Assembly (NCBI RefSeq): GCF_003854895.1
Contig: NZ_CP033966.1
Location: 1,364,001 to 1,428,000, forward strand
Reading direction: 5' to 3'
DNA length: 64,000 bases
Source of the DNA: Pigmentiphaga sp. H8
Lineage (GTDB): Bacteria; Pseudomonadota; Gammaproteobacteria; Burkholderiales; Burkholderiaceae_B
Part shown: one piece after another, positions 26,244-35,969 of the stretch
Position numbering within the stretch: the stretch's first letter is position 1
How the letters are laid out: each line of letters opens with the position of its first letter
Position numbers and translations under genes: made by a program
Notes under the pieces: generated by a model
Told to the model about the DNA's origin: nothing
Seen by the model: the letters and a program-made list of their open reading frames with translations, nothing else
Database searches by the model: none

Positions 26244-27746
26244 ATGGCTTCCGTATCGAAAATCGTCTTGTGCATGGCCGCCGCCTTTTCCACCGTGGTC
26301 GGCCTGCCCGTGCCCGTCGCGGCCCAGACCACGGCATCGACGCGCAACGGCGTCGCCCAGCCCGCCGAGCTGGAGCAGCTGGTCGCGCCCATCGCGCTGT
26401 ATCCCGACGCGCTGTTGTCGCAGATCCTGATGGCGTCCACCTATCCGCTGGAAGTGGTCGAGGCCGCGCGCTGGCAGAAGGATCACCCCAACGTGACCGG
26501 CGCGGATCTGGAAGGCGCGATGCAGAACCAGGACTGGGATCCCAGCGTCAAGTCGCTGGTCGCCTTTCCCAATGTGCTGGACATGATGAACGAACGCCTG
26601 AGCTGGACCACGCGCCTGGGCGACGTCTTCCTGTCGCAGCAGGATGCGCTGATGGACCAGGTCCAGGTGCTGCGGTCGCGGGCCCAGGCGGCCGGCAACC
26701 TGACCTCGGGGTCGGAGCAGACGGTTACCACCGTGCCGTCCTCGGGCGGCACCACGGTCATCCGCATCGAGCCCACGCGGCCGGACGTGGTCTACGTGCC
26801 GGTCTACAACCCCACGGTCGTCTACGGGCCCTGGCTGTATCCGGCCTACACGCCGTTCTACTGGTACCCGCCCGGCTACGTGGCCGCCGGCGTGGTGTTC
26901 TCGTTCGGCGTGGGCCTGTTCATCGGGCACGCGCTGTGGGGCGGCTACGACTGGCACGCGCACCGGGTCAACGTGGTCAACATCTACAACTACAACAACT
27001 TCAACCGCACGCGATACAGCCACGTCGACTGGCGGCACGATGCCTACCACCGCCGCAACGTGGGCTATGGGGATCCCGGGCGTGGCCGCCAGTTCTACGG
27101 CGATCCGGCCAGGCATTTCGCCGCGCGCGAGGCCTATCGTTCCCGCGCCGATGCCTGGCGGCGCGACCTGCCCAATATCGACCGTGCATCGCTGCGCGAT
27201 CGCGATCCAGGCAGGGGATTCGGCAGCCGCTTCGACGGCGGCCAGGGTAGCCGTTTCGACGGCGGGCGGCCGGGCGGGGCGGGCGACCGTGGCACGCCCG
27301 GCAGCCGTTTCGATGGACAGGGAAGCGGCCCCAGGGCCGATGGCGGCCGGGGCCGCGAGACGGGCAGCCCGGGCGCGATGCCGGGCCGTACGCCGGGTGG
27401 TGTCGCGGGCATGCCGGGGGCCGGGGGCGGACGCGGACAAGGGCCCCAGGCATCGCGTCCGGGCCAGGATGGCCAGCGCGGCGCGGGGGGGATGCCCTCG
27501 CGTCCGTCAGGCGGCAGGGAATGGGCCGGAGGCCGTGGCGAAGGCGGCGGCGTCCAGGCGGGACCCGGCGCGGGCCGGGGCTGGAGCGGCCCGCAGGGCG
27601 GCCGCGAGTCCGGCGGCGGGCGTGATTTCGGCCACGCGGGCGGAGGCGGCCATGGTGGCGGCGGTGGCCGTGGCGGCGGCAACGTCGGCATGGCCGGCGG
27701 CGGAGGTGGCGGAGGCGGTGGCGGCCATCACGGCGGTGGCCGCTGA
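26244..27746 (+). CDS. DUF3300 protein with glycine-rich C-terminal tail
   Basis: The 500-residue protein has a signal peptide ending near PVAAQTT and then a DUF3300 domain (ELEQLVAPIALYPDALLSQ, PLEVVEAARW, QDWDPSVKSLVAFP, VYVPVYNPTVVYGPW). A glycine-rich hydrophobic stretch with WYPPGY and FGVGLFIGHALWGG follows. The last 170 or so residues are low-complexity Gly/Arg/Ser with a repeated GSRFDG unit (three copies between about 27217 and 27320) and end in runs of glycine and HHGGG. Function is unknown; secretion or outer-surface location is inferred from the signal peptide. Confidence 0.85.
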   Translation: MASVSKIVLCMAAAFSTVVGLPVPVAAQTTASTRNGVAQPAELEQLVAPIALYPDALLSQILMASTYPLEVVEAARWQKDHPNVTGADLEGAMQNQDWDPSVKSLVAFPNVLDMMNERLSWTTRLGDVFLSQQDALMDQVQVLRSRAQAAGNLTSGSEQTVTTVPSSGGTTVIRIEPTRPDVVYVPVYNPTVVYGPWLYPAYTPFYWYPPGYVAAGVVFSFGVGLFIGHALWGGYDWHAHRVNVVNIYNYNNFNRTRYSHVDWRHDAYHRRNVGYGDPGRGRQFYGDPARHFAAREAYRSRADAWRRDLPNIDRASLRDRDPGRGFGSRFDGGQGSRFDGGRPGGAGDRGTPGSRFDGQGSGPRADGGRGRETGSPGAMPGRTPGGVAGMPGAGGGRGQGPQASRPGQDGQRGAGGMPSRPSGGREWAGGRGEGGGVQAGPGAGRGWSGPQGGRESGGGRDFGHAGGGGHGGGGGRGGGNVGMAGGGGGGGGGGHHGGGR

Positions 27747-27766
27747 CCGGCACGGCCCGGCGCGCA

Positions 27767-28450
27767 TCAGAACATGGCGGCGGGCCGCAGCGACACGATG
27801 CCGTAGACCACCGCGGCGGCCAAGGCCGCGATGACCAGCGCGAGCAGGCGGGTGCCCGCCGTATCGCGCGCGGAGTCGGCGCCGGTGGTGAATTCCTCGG
27901 CCGGGGCGTCGCCGGTGACCATGGCGCGGGTCAGCTTCTGCTTCTTCGCGACGCGGTACCAGACGATGGCCACGATGTGCAGCCCGACCAGGATCAGGAT
28001 GGGCAGCTCGTCCAGCTTGTGCAGCCCGGTCAGCCGGTCCGACCAGTCCTTGCCGACCAGGCCGGCCAGCGGCCCTTCCGTGAAGATGTCGTCGTTGGCG
28101 AACAGCCCCGTGGCGGCCTGGTAGCCCAGCAGCAGGATCATGGCCACCACCGACAGCGCCCCCAGCGGATTGTGGCCGGGCGTGCGCGGCATGGTGCCTC
28201 TCAGGTAGGCGGCGATGGCGCGCGGCCCGCGCACGAAGCGCGCGAAGCGGGCATGGCCGCTGCCCACGAATCCCCAGACGATGCGGAACAGGATCAGCCC
28301 CAGGACGGCGTAGCCGAAAAGCAGATGGTATTCGGCCCAGAGCCCGCCGACCTTGACGGTGACGAAGGCTCCGATCACACAGACGACGAGCAGCCAATGA
28401 AAGAGGCGGGTGGGAAGGTCCCAGACGCGGATCTTGCTTGGGTTGGACAT
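27767..28450 (-). CDS. cytochrome b/b6-type membrane protein (b561-like)
   Basis: The 227-residue protein has four or five transmembrane helices and the histidines expected for two haems: TRLFHWLLV near the N-terminus, and LHKLDELPILILVGLHIVAI in two halves. It resembles the Ni-Fe hydrogenase b-type cytochrome and b561 group that passes quinol electrons to a periplasmic cytochrome. The ATG at 28450 is preferred; a GTG at 28462 is also in frame. It converges on the DUF3300 gene, with the cytochrome c' gene beyond that. Confidence 0.88.
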   Translation of the reverse strand: MSNPSKIRVWDLPTRLFHWLLVVCVIGAFVTVKVGGLWAEYHLLFGYAVLGLILFRIVWGFVGSGHARFARFVRGPRAIAAYLRGTMPRTPGHNPLGALSVVAMILLLGYQAATGLFANDDIFTEGPLAGLVGKDWSDRLTGLHKLDELPILILVGLHIVAIVWYRVAKKQKLTRAMVTGDAPAEEFTTGADSARDTAGTRLLALVIAALAAAVVYGIVSLRPAAMF

Positions 28451-28481
28451 GGAGGCAGCCACCGAAGAAGCGGGAGAGTGG

Positions 28482-29807
28482 CTATTGTGCCATCGGTACC
28501 TGGGCGCGCGATGCGGGCATGCGACGATCGATCAGGGGATGGAGGGCCTGGGCGTGCCGCAGCAGCGCCTCGTCTTCGCCTTGCCTGCCCACCAGTTGCA
28601 CGCCTACCGGCAGGCCACGCGGGGACCAGGCCGTGGGCAGGTGGATCGCGGGCCATCCCAGCACCGACCAGACCCGGTTGAAGGTCGAGTCGCCGGTATG
28701 GTGCAGGCCCGCCGGCGCCTCGCCGGCCGCGCTGGGGGTCAGGATGAGGTCGAAGTCCCGCATCCGGGCATCGAGCGCGGCGTGCGCTTCGCGCACCTGG
28801 TGCCGGGCCTCCTGGTACTGGCTGGCGGTGACCGAGCGTCCCGCGTCGATCGCCTTCAGCATGGCCGCGCTCAGTTCGCGGCCGCGCGTGCACAGGATGG
28901 GCAGCAGGGTGCGGGCCAGTTCGTGCAGCATGATGCGGCGATGGCATTCGGCCAGCGCGGGCAGGAGGCCGGCCAGGGGAGCTTCGACGACGGCGCAGCC
29001 CGCCCCGCGCAGCGCGGCGGACGCTTCGTCCAGCGCCTGCCGCGCTTCGGGCGACAGCGTTCCCAGTTCCATGGCGTCCAGGCGCCAGACGCGCAACCGA
29101 TTGCCGGGACGACGGGGCGCGAGATCCTGCCAGGGCAGCAGGACCCTGGCGGCCAGAATGGCATCCTCCACGGATCGGGCGAACCAGCCCACGCAATCCA
29201 GGCTGTCGGCCACGGGCGCGATACCGGCCGAGGGGACCGCGTTCAGCGATGTCTTGATGCCGACCACGCCGCAGTAGGCCGCGGGCCGGATGACCGACCC
29301 GCCGGTCTGCGTGCCCAGCGCCAGCGGCACCATGCCGGCGGCCACCGCGGCGGCCGAGCCGCTGGACGACCCGCCGGGCGTGTGGCCGGGCCCGTGCGGA
29401 TTGCGCGTCGGGCCCGGATGGGAGAAGGCCAGTTCGGCGGTAACGGTCTTGCCGACTGGCACGGCGCCGGCGGCGCGCAGCAGCTCGACGCAGGCCGCGT
29501 GGCGGGCCGCCGGGGTGGCCGCGCCGGGCAGGCCGAGTCCGGTCGGCATGCCTTCGACGTCGATGATGTCCTTCACGCCCACGGGGACGCCCAGCAGCCC
29601 GGGGCGCGGATCGGTGGGCGCGGGGCCGTCGCGGTAGGCGCGTTCGATCTGGCGGGGTTCGAACCAGCTCCAGGCCCTCAGGTCCGGTTCCAGCCGTGCG
29701 TGCCGCTCGATCACGCCGCGCGCGATGTCGGCTGGGGACAAGGTGCCGTCAGACAGGCGGGCGGCGATCTCGCCCGCCGATAGTGGGGAAAAGTCCAGGT
29801 GTCGCAT
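28482..29807 (-). CDS. amidase (amidase-signature family)
   Basis: The 441-residue enzyme has the complete Ser-cisSer-Lys triad pattern: K79 in PVGVKDIID, S147 in GGSSSGSAAAVAAGM, and S171 in TQTGGSVIRPA. It would hydrolyse a carboxamide to acid and ammonia. The open frame continues upstream of 29807 but without family similarity and into the divergent gene. The divergent PrpF-like/Bug pair suggests uptake and processing of a related carboxylate or amide. Confidence 0.9.
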   Translation of the reverse strand: MRHLDFSPLSAGEIAARLSDGTLSPADIARGVIERHARLEPDLRAWSWFEPRQIERAYRDGPAPTDPRPGLLGVPVGVKDIIDVEGMPTGLGLPGAATPAARHAACVELLRAAGAVPVGKTVTAELAFSHPGPTRNPHGPGHTPGGSSSGSAAAVAAGMVPLALGTQTGGSVIRPAAYCGVVGIKTSLNAVPSAGIAPVADSLDCVGWFARSVEDAILAARVLLPWQDLAPRRPGNRLRVWRLDAMELGTLSPEARQALDEASAALRGAGCAVVEAPLAGLLPALAECHRRIMLHELARTLLPILCTRGRELSAAMLKAIDAGRSVTASQYQEARHQVREAHAALDARMRDFDLILTPSAAGEAPAGLHHTGDSTFNRVWSVLGWPAIHLPTAWSPRGLPVGVQLVGRQGEDEALLRHAQALHPLIDRRMPASRAQVPMAQ

Positions 29808-29930
29808 GGCCGCCAGTATGCGTGGGCGGGTAGCCGGGAAGACGCGAATTTTTTTCGCGCCCCCCGCGCCGATTCGTCGTTTGCCCGGCCCGGCGGGACG
29901 GTCCAGACTTGCGCCGCAAGGAGGAAAGCC

Positions 29931-31061
29931 ATGCAGACATTTTCCGATCAACTGGGGCTGCGCTGCGTATTGATGCGCGGCGGTACGTCCAAGGGGCCGT
30001 TTTTCCTGGCGGACGACCTGCCGCCGGCCGGCGAGCGGCGCGATGCCGCGCTGCTCAGGCTGATGGGGGCCCTGGAGCCGCGGCGGATAGACGGCATAGG
30101 TGGCATCGATTCGCTTACCAACAAGGTCGCGATCATTTCGCGCAGTACCCGGCCGGGCGTGGACGTGGACTATCTGTTCGCCCAGATCTGCGTCCACAAG
30201 AACACCATCGACTACTCGGTGAACTGCGGCAACATGCTGGCCGCCGTCGGCCCGTTCGCCATCGACGAAGGCCTGGTGAAGGCCGCCGCGGGGGCCTCCA
30301 CCGACGTGGCCATCTTCAACGTCAACACCGGCAAGCGCATCGTGGCCACCGTGCGGACACGGGACGGCCGCGCCATCTATGCGGGCGAGGCGGCCATCGA
30401 CGGCGTGGCCGGCACCGCTGCGCCGGTGTGGCTGCGTTTCTGCGACGTGGCCGGCGCCAAGACCGGCAAGCTGCTGCCCACGGGGCAGGCCATCGAGACG
30501 CTGGAGGGCGTGCGCGTCAGTTGCGTGGACGCGGCCGTGCCCATGGCCATCGTCGAGGCCGCCGAGCTGGGCATGACGGGCTACGAGACCGCCGGCGAGA
30601 TCAACGCCCGCGACGATCTGCTGGCCCGCGTCGAGCGCGTGCGCCGCGCCGCCGGCCGGGCGATGGGCCTGGGCGACGTCGCGCGGCTGGAGATGCCCAA
30701 GCTCGTGACCGTGGCGCGGCCGGTGGCGGGCGGTACGATCAGTGCCCGGTACTTCATGCCGTACACCTGCCATACCTCGTTCGCCGTGACCGGCGCGGTA
30801 TGCCTGGCGGCGGCCGTGCAGGTGCCGGGATCCGTGGCGGCGCGGATCGCCGCCCAGGGCGCGGCGGGCGAGGTCGCCATCGAGCACCCCGCGGGCACGC
30901 TGCGCGTCGGGATCGACGCGACTCAGGGCGCCGCGGGTACCGAGGTCCGTTCGGCCAGCCTGCTTCGCACCGCCCGGCGCCTGTACGCCGGCACCGTTTA
31001 TTTTCCGGAGGCGACGCTGGATGCGCCCGCCGCCGAGCCTGCAAGGGAAGTTCTCGCATGA
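29931..31061 (+). CDS. PrpF-family isomerase (4-oxalomesaconate tautomerase-like)
   Basis: The 376-residue protein begins with the PrpF hallmark LRCVLMRGGTSKGPFF, and has DYSVNCGNMLAAVGPFAI, the CGN cysteine motif of this diaminopimelate-epimerase-like fold. The family includes methylaconitate isomerase and 4-oxalomesaconate tautomerase of gallate or protocatechuate meta-cleavage. GGAGG precedes the ATG by nine bases. Its stop overlaps the next Bug gene (ATGA), so uptake and isomerisation of one tricarboxylate-like compound is likely. Confidence 0.87.
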   Translation: MQTFSDQLGLRCVLMRGGTSKGPFFLADDLPPAGERRDAALLRLMGALEPRRIDGIGGIDSLTNKVAIISRSTRPGVDVDYLFAQICVHKNTIDYSVNCGNMLAAVGPFAIDEGLVKAAAGASTDVAIFNVNTGKRIVATVRTRDGRAIYAGEAAIDGVAGTAAPVWLRFCDVAGAKTGKLLPTGQAIETLEGVRVSCVDAAVPMAIVEAAELGMTGYETAGEINARDDLLARVERVRRAAGRAMGLGDVARLEMPKLVTVARPVAGGTISARYFMPYTCHTSFAVTGAVCLAAAVQVPGSVAARIAAQGAAGEVAIEHPAGTLRVGIDATQGAAGTEVRSASLLRTARRLYAGTVYFPEATLDAPAAEPAREVLA

Positions 31062-32029
31062 AATCGTTCCGTGTTCTCCTGATCGCCGGCCTCGCGCTCG
31101 CCGGGCCGCATGCCGCCCAGGCGGCCGATGCCTACCCGGCCGGACCCATCCGGCTGGTGGTGCCGTTCCCCGCCGGCGGCGGCACCGACATCCTGGCGCG
31201 CGAACTGGCGCGCGAGCTGGACCAGCAATGGCATCAACCCGTCATCGTCGAGAACCGTCCCGGCGCGGGCGGCGCCATCGGTGCCGCCGCGGTGGCCTCG
31301 GCCAAGCCCGACGGCTACACCATGCTGATGACGACCGCGGGCGTGTCGGCCATCAACCCCAGCCTGTACAAGTCGCTGCCCTACGATCCCGAGAAGCAGT
31401 TCACGCCGATCAGCCGCGTGGCTTCGACCGTGTTCGGCGTGCTGGTGCATCCTTCGCTGGGGGTGAACTCCATCGGCGAACTGATCGCGCTGGCCCGGAG
31501 CAAGCCGGGCATGCTGACCTTCGGGTCGGCGGGCAACGGCGCCGCGGGCCACCTGCCGGGGGAACTGTTCAAGTCCATGGCGCGGATCGACATCCGCCAC
31601 GTTCCCTATCGCGGCACCAGCCCGGCGCTGAACGACCTGCTGGGCGGCCAGATCTCCATGATGTTCGCCATCCTGGGGCCGGCCACGCCCTACATCAAGT
31701 CGGGCCGGGTCAAGCTGCTGGCGACCACCGGCGCCGCGCGCGCGGCAAGCTTTCCCGATGTCCCCACGGTAACCGAGGCCGGGTTGCCCGGCTACGTGGC
31801 CGACGAGTGGTGGGGCGTCGCGGCGCCCAAGGCCACGCCGGCCGACGTGGTGCGCAAGTGGAACGCGGCAATGCGGGCCTACGTGGCCAGGCCGGCCGTG
31901 CGGCAGAAGCTGATCGAGAACGGCTACGAACCCGCGTCCGACACGGTGGAGGCCTTCTCGGCCCTGATCGCTGCGGACAAGGTGAAGTGGGGCAAGGTGG
32001 TGCGCGACGCTTCGGTCAGCGTGGACTAG
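31058..32029 (+). CDS. Bug-family substrate-binding protein
   Basis: The 323-residue protein has a signal peptide (cleavage near HAAQA-AD) and the usual motifs IRLVVPFPAGGGTDILA, VIVENRPGAGG and YRGTSPALNDLLGG. It is translationally coupled to the PrpF-like gene. Its stop codon shares the four bases CTAG with the stop of the convergent LysR gene. The ligand is probably the substrate or precursor for the PrpF-like isomerase. Confidence 0.92.
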   Translation: MKSFRVLLIAGLALAGPHAAQAADAYPAGPIRLVVPFPAGGGTDILARELARELDQQWHQPVIVENRPGAGGAIGAAAVASAKPDGYTMLMTTAGVSAINPSLYKSLPYDPEKQFTPISRVASTVFGVLVHPSLGVNSIGELIALARSKPGMLTFGSAGNGAAGHLPGELFKSMARIDIRHVPYRGTSPALNDLLGGQISMMFAILGPATPYIKSGRVKLLATTGAARAASFPDVPTVTEAGLPGYVADEWWGVAAPKATPADVVRKWNAAMRAYVARPAVRQKLIENGYEPASDTVEAFSALIAADKVKWGKVVRDASVSVD

Positions 32030-32919
32030 GCGGCCTGCGACAGCAGGGCGCCCAGCAGGCGCGACACCGCGGGCGTGGGGACCACGCCCGGGTCGACCAC
32101 CAGGCGCAGTTCGAAGCTGGCCCAGTCGTCGGCCAGCGGCACCTGCCGGATGTTGGCGGGAACGTGCCAGTCGGCGGGCGCGGCGGGCACCACGGCCACG
32201 CCCAGTCCCGCGCTGACCAGCGAGAACACCGCGGGGAAGCTGGTCACCTGGGTGGAGACGGCGGGCGGGTGCGGCGTGCCCGGGCCGTCCTGGCCCGAGA
32301 ACTGCGCCAGCGCGCTGCCGGCCGCCCGCGCGATGTGCGGGAACCGCAGCGTTTCCTCATAGAAGACGGCATCCCGCCCGGCCAGTTCATGGCCGGCGGG
32401 GACCGCCAGGACCAGCGGCGTGCGCGTGTAGGGCAGGCTCCGCAGGGGGTCCGCCCGCGCGCCGGCATGGGCGATGCCCAGATCGACCGACCCGTTGGCC
32501 ACCGCCTCCAGCACCGCCGCGCTCGTGGCTTCCCGCACCGATATGAGGATGCCGGGATATTCCGCCGAGAAGCGGGCCATCAGGTCGGCCAGTCCCGCGC
32601 ACATGCCCGAGGTGTTGGAAGCGATCCTGACCGTGCCCGAGGTCCCGTCGGCGAACCCCGCCAGGTCTTGCTGCAATCCCTGCAATTCTTCCAGCACCCG
32701 TTCGGTGCGCCGCGCCACCGCCAGGCCGGCGGCGGTCAGGCGGGCGCCTTCCGGCCGCCGGGTCAGGAGGGCGATGCCCAGCTGCGATTCCAGCTCCAGG
32801 ATGCGCTTGCTGGCGGCCGATGCCGTCAGGTGGATGGTCTCGGCCGCGCGCGCGACGCTGCCGGTTTCATCGACCTTGCGCAGCAGTTGCAGGGTCAGGA
32901 GATCGAATCGCGGATTCAT
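32026..32919 (-). CDS. LysR-family transcriptional regulator
   Basis: The 297-residue protein has an N-terminal LysR winged helix (LLTLQLLRKVDETGSVARAAE, then LTASAASKRILELESQLG) and an effector domain with VRIASNTSGMCAG and PAVFSLVSAGLGVAVVP. It converges on the PrpF/Bug unit rather than diverging from it, so the usual rule that a LysR gene controls its divergent neighbour does not help; the target could still be the amidase/PrpF promoter region. Confidence 0.9.
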   Translation of the reverse strand: MNPRFDLLTLQLLRKVDETGSVARAAETIHLTASAASKRILELESQLGIALLTRRPEGARLTAAGLAVARRTERVLEELQGLQQDLAGFADGTSGTVRIASNTSGMCAGLADLMARFSAEYPGILISVREATSAAVLEAVANGSVDLGIAHAGARADPLRSLPYTRTPLVLAVPAGHELAGRDAVFYEETLRFPHIARAAGSALAQFSGQDGPGTPHPPAVSTQVTSFPAVFSLVSAGLGVAVVPAAPADWHVPANIRQVPLADDWASFELRLVVDPGVVPTPAVSRLLGALLSQAA

Positions 32920-32950
32920 GGAAGCGCTCCGTCGGGCCGCATGGCTCGAT

Positions 32951-32979
32951 GAAAACAAAAACGCCCGGCGGAGCCGGGC
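32951..32979 (-). terminator. terminator of the secD-secF operon
   Basis: Read on the minus strand, GCCCGGC-TCC-GCCGGGC is followed by GTTTTTGTTTTC, 33 bases after the secF stop. Confidence 0.85.
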
Positions 32980-33011
32980 GCTTCGGGACGTCGTCCGGGA
33001 CGGCGCGGGCG

Positions 33012-33944
33012 TCAGCCCACGACTTCGCCGGTGTCCTTCTTGGCCGGCTTGACCAGGTCCTCGCGCTTGACGCCCAGCCACATGGCGATGGCGGCCGCGA
33101 CGAACACGGACGAGTAGATGCCGAACCAGATGCCGATGGTCAGGGCCAGCGCGAAATAATGCAGCGACGGGCCGCCGAAGATCAGCATCGCGATCACCAT
33201 CATCTGGGTCGAGCCGTGGGTGATGATCGTACGCGAGATGGTGGCGGTGATGGCGCTGTCGATCACGTCCCGCACCGAGGCCTTGCGCTGCTTGCGGAAG
33301 TTTTCCCGGATCCGGTCCATGATGACCACGGATTCGTTCACCGAGTAGCCCAGCACCGCCAGCACCGCCGCCAGCACAGGCAGCGAGAACTCCCACTGGA
33401 AGAAGGCGAAGAAGCCCAGGATGATGACCACGTCGTGCAGGTTGGCCACCACGCCCGCCACGGCGAATTTCCACTCGAAGCGGAACGCCAGGTAGATCAT
33501 GATGCCGACCACCACGAACAGCAGCGCCAGCAGGCCGTCGTGGGCCAGCTCCTTGCCGATCTGCGGGCCCACGTATTCCACGCGGCGCAGTTCGACGCTG
33601 GCGTCGGTGGCCTTCAGGGCCTCGATGACCTCGTTGCTCTGCTGGGTCGAGGTCTTGCCCTCGATGTTGGGCAGCCGGATCATCACGTCGCGCGAGGTGC
33701 CGAAGTTCTGCACCTGGAAGTCGTTGTAGCCCTTCTGCGAGATGGTGCTGCGCACCTTGTCCAGCTCCACGGCCTGCGGGTAGGCCACTTCCATGACCGT
33801 GCCGCCGGTGAACTCGATGGACAGGTGGAAGCCCTTGGTGGCGATGAAGAACACCGCCGCCAGGAACGTGACCAGACTGATGATGTTCAGCACCAGCGCA
33901 TGGCGCATGAACGGGATGGTCTTGTGGATGCGGAAGAATTCCAT
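33012..33944 (-). CDS. secF: protein translocase subunit SecF
   Basis: The 310-residue protein has six transmembrane segments and SecF motifs (GFHLSIEFTGGTVMEV in the first periplasmic region, YSVNESVVIMDRIREN, and GIYSSVFVAAAIAMWLG at the end). With SecD it uses the proton gradient to pull secreted proteins through SecYEG. Five bases separate it from secD. Confidence 0.97.
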   Translation of the reverse strand: MEFFRIHKTIPFMRHALVLNIISLVTFLAAVFFIATKGFHLSIEFTGGTVMEVAYPQAVELDKVRSTISQKGYNDFQVQNFGTSRDVMIRLPNIEGKTSTQQSNEVIEALKATDASVELRRVEYVGPQIGKELAHDGLLALLFVVVGIMIYLAFRFEWKFAVAGVVANLHDVVIILGFFAFFQWEFSLPVLAAVLAVLGYSVNESVVIMDRIRENFRKQRKASVRDVIDSAITATISRTIITHGSTQMMVIAMLIFGGPSLHYFALALTIGIWFGIYSSVFVAAAIAMWLGVKREDLVKPAKKDTGEVVG

Positions 33945-33949
33945 GTTGC

Positions 33950-35821
33950 TCAGACCTCTTTGGGTTTCCAGACCTGGCCAATCGACAGCTTGGCGAGTTT
34001 CTTGCGGCGGCCGTACCAGAGGTTGGCGAGCGCGCGGGCGCCGACCACGGCGGAGAACATCGAGGTCAGGATCCCGATGGTGTGGACGATGGCGAAGCCC
34101 CGTACTGGGCCCGAACCGAAGGCCAGCAGCGCCACCGCCGCGATCAGCGTGGTGACGTTGGAGTCCAGGATGGTGCCCCAGGCCCGCTCGAAGCCGAGGT
34201 GGATGGCCTGCTGGGGCGCGGCGCCGGCTCGCAGCTCCTCGCGTATCCGCTCGTTGATGAGCACGTTGGCGTCGATCGCCATGCCCAGCGTGAGCGCGAT
34301 GGCCGCGATGCCGGGCAGGGTCAGCGTGGCCTGCAGCATGGACAGCAGCGCGATCAGCAGCAGCAGGTTGACCGCCAGCGCGATCACCGAGAACACGCCG
34401 AACAGCCCGTAGTACAGGATGATGAAGACGGCGATGGCGGCGAAGCCGTAGACCACCGAGTGGAAGCCTTTCTGGATGTTGTCGGCGCCCAGGCTGGGGC
34501 CGATGGTGCGTTCCTCGATGATCTCCATCGGCGCGGCCAGCGAACCGGCGCGCAGCAGCAGGGCGGTGTCGTTGGCCTCGACCGTGGTCATGCTGCCGGA
34601 GATCTGCACGCGGCCGCCGCTGATCTCGCTGCGGATCACGGGCGCGGTCACGACCTCGCCCTTGCCCTTCTCGAACAGCAGGATGGCCATGCGCTTGCCC
34701 ACGTTGTCGCGGGTCACGTCGCGGAAGATGCGGGCGCCCTTGGCGTCCAGCGTCAGGTGCACGGCGGGCTGCTGGGTCTGGCCGTCGAAGCCGGCCTGGG
34801 CGTCCTGCAGGTTCTCGCCGGTCAGCACGACCTGGCGGCGCACCAGCACCGGCCGGCCGTCGCGGTCGGTGTAGCGTTCCAGGCCGAAGGGCACGGTGCC
34901 GCTGGCCAGCGCGCTGGTGGCTTCCGGCGAATCGTCCACCATGCGCACTTCCAGCGTGGCCGTGCGGCCCAGGATGTCCTTGGCCTTGGCCACGTCCTGC
35001 ACGCCCGGCAACTGGACCACGATGCGGTCGGCGCCTTGCTGCTGGATGACCGGCTCGGCCACGCCCAGTTCGTTGATACGGTTGTGCAGCGTCGTGATGT
35101 TCTGGCGCAGCGCGTTGTCCTGCGAGGTCTTGATGGCCTGCGGGGTCAGGGCGCCGGTCAGCTTGAAGTCGCCGCCGGCGTCCTGGTCGCTGAGCTGCAG
35201 GTCGGGCAGGCCGTTGCGCAGCACGTCGCGCGCGGCATCGCGGGTGGCGGCGTCGCGGAATTTGATCTCGATGCTCTGGCCGACGCGGTCGATGCCGTTG
35301 TGGCGGATGTTCTTGTCACGCAGCTGCGAGCGCACGTCGCCGGTCATGGCGTCGTAGCGCTTGGTCAGCGCGCCCTTCATGTCCACCTGCAGCAGGAAGT
35401 GCACGCCGCCGCGCAGGTCCAGGCCCAGGTACATGGGCAGCGCGTGCAGCGAGCGCAGCCAGGCGGGCGAGGCCGACAGCAGGTTCAGCGCGACCACGTA
35501 GCCGGGATCGGACGAGTCGGGGTTCAGCGATTTCTCGAGCAGGTCGCGCGCGCGCAGTTGCTGGTCCGGGGAGTTCAGGCGCACCCGCACCGTGCCCACC
35601 GGGCCGTTCTGCTCGAAGTACAGGCCGGTATTGGAGATGCCCGCGGCCTGCAGGGTCTGGTCCACCCGCTCCATCATGGAGTTGTCGACCTTGATGGTCG
35701 CCTTGGCGCTGGAGACCTGGACGGCGGGGGATTCGCCGAAGAAGTTCGGCAAGGTGTAGACGAAGCCGATCACGACCACCACGGCGATCATGATGTACTT
35801 CCAGAGAGGGTAGCGATTCAT
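33950..35821 (-). CDS. secD: protein translocase subunit SecD
   Basis: The 623-residue protein has an N-terminal transmembrane segment, the long periplasmic P1 domain with GLDLRGGVHFLLQVD, and five C-terminal helices with LGMAIDANVLINERIREELR. It follows yajC and precedes secF, the conserved gene order. Full length. Confidence 0.97.
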   Translation of the reverse strand: MNRYPLWKYIMIAVVVVIGFVYTLPNFFGESPAVQVSSAKATIKVDNSMMERVDQTLQAAGISNTGLYFEQNGPVGTVRVRLNSPDQQLRARDLLEKSLNPDSSDPGYVVALNLLSASPAWLRSLHALPMYLGLDLRGGVHFLLQVDMKGALTKRYDAMTGDVRSQLRDKNIRHNGIDRVGQSIEIKFRDAATRDAARDVLRNGLPDLQLSDQDAGGDFKLTGALTPQAIKTSQDNALRQNITTLHNRINELGVAEPVIQQQGADRIVVQLPGVQDVAKAKDILGRTATLEVRMVDDSPEATSALASGTVPFGLERYTDRDGRPVLVRRQVVLTGENLQDAQAGFDGQTQQPAVHLTLDAKGARIFRDVTRDNVGKRMAILLFEKGKGEVVTAPVIRSEISGGRVQISGSMTTVEANDTALLLRAGSLAAPMEIIEERTIGPSLGADNIQKGFHSVVYGFAAIAVFIILYYGLFGVFSVIALAVNLLLLIALLSMLQATLTLPGIAAIALTLGMAIDANVLINERIREELRAGAAPQQAIHLGFERAWGTILDSNVTTLIAAVALLAFGSGPVRGFAIVHTIGILTSMFSAVVGARALANLWYGRRKKLAKLSIGQVWKPKEV

Positions 35822-35890
35822 CGGTAATCAAACCTCGGAAGGCTGGCGCATCGGCGCCGGTGCCCGCGGCGGGCCCGGCCGCAGAACGCG

Positions 35891-35919
35891 AAAAAGGGGC
35901 GGCGCCTGGCGCCAGCCCC
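35891..35919 (-). terminator. partial terminator between yajC and secD
   Basis: On the minus strand a GGGGC-T-GGCGCC / GGCGCC-GCCCC hairpin with one bulged base is followed by TTTTT. It lies 50 bases after the yajC stop, so it may attenuate secDF transcription relative to yajC. Confidence 0.6.
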
Positions 35920-35969
35920 CGGCAGAAGCATCGAATGCCGCCCGGGCGGCATGGATGCGAGCGCCTGGC

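Noticed and set aside
33950..35827. Long plus-strand open frames opposite secD
   Set aside because: Antisense shadows; secD has unmistakable SecD motifs on the minus strand.
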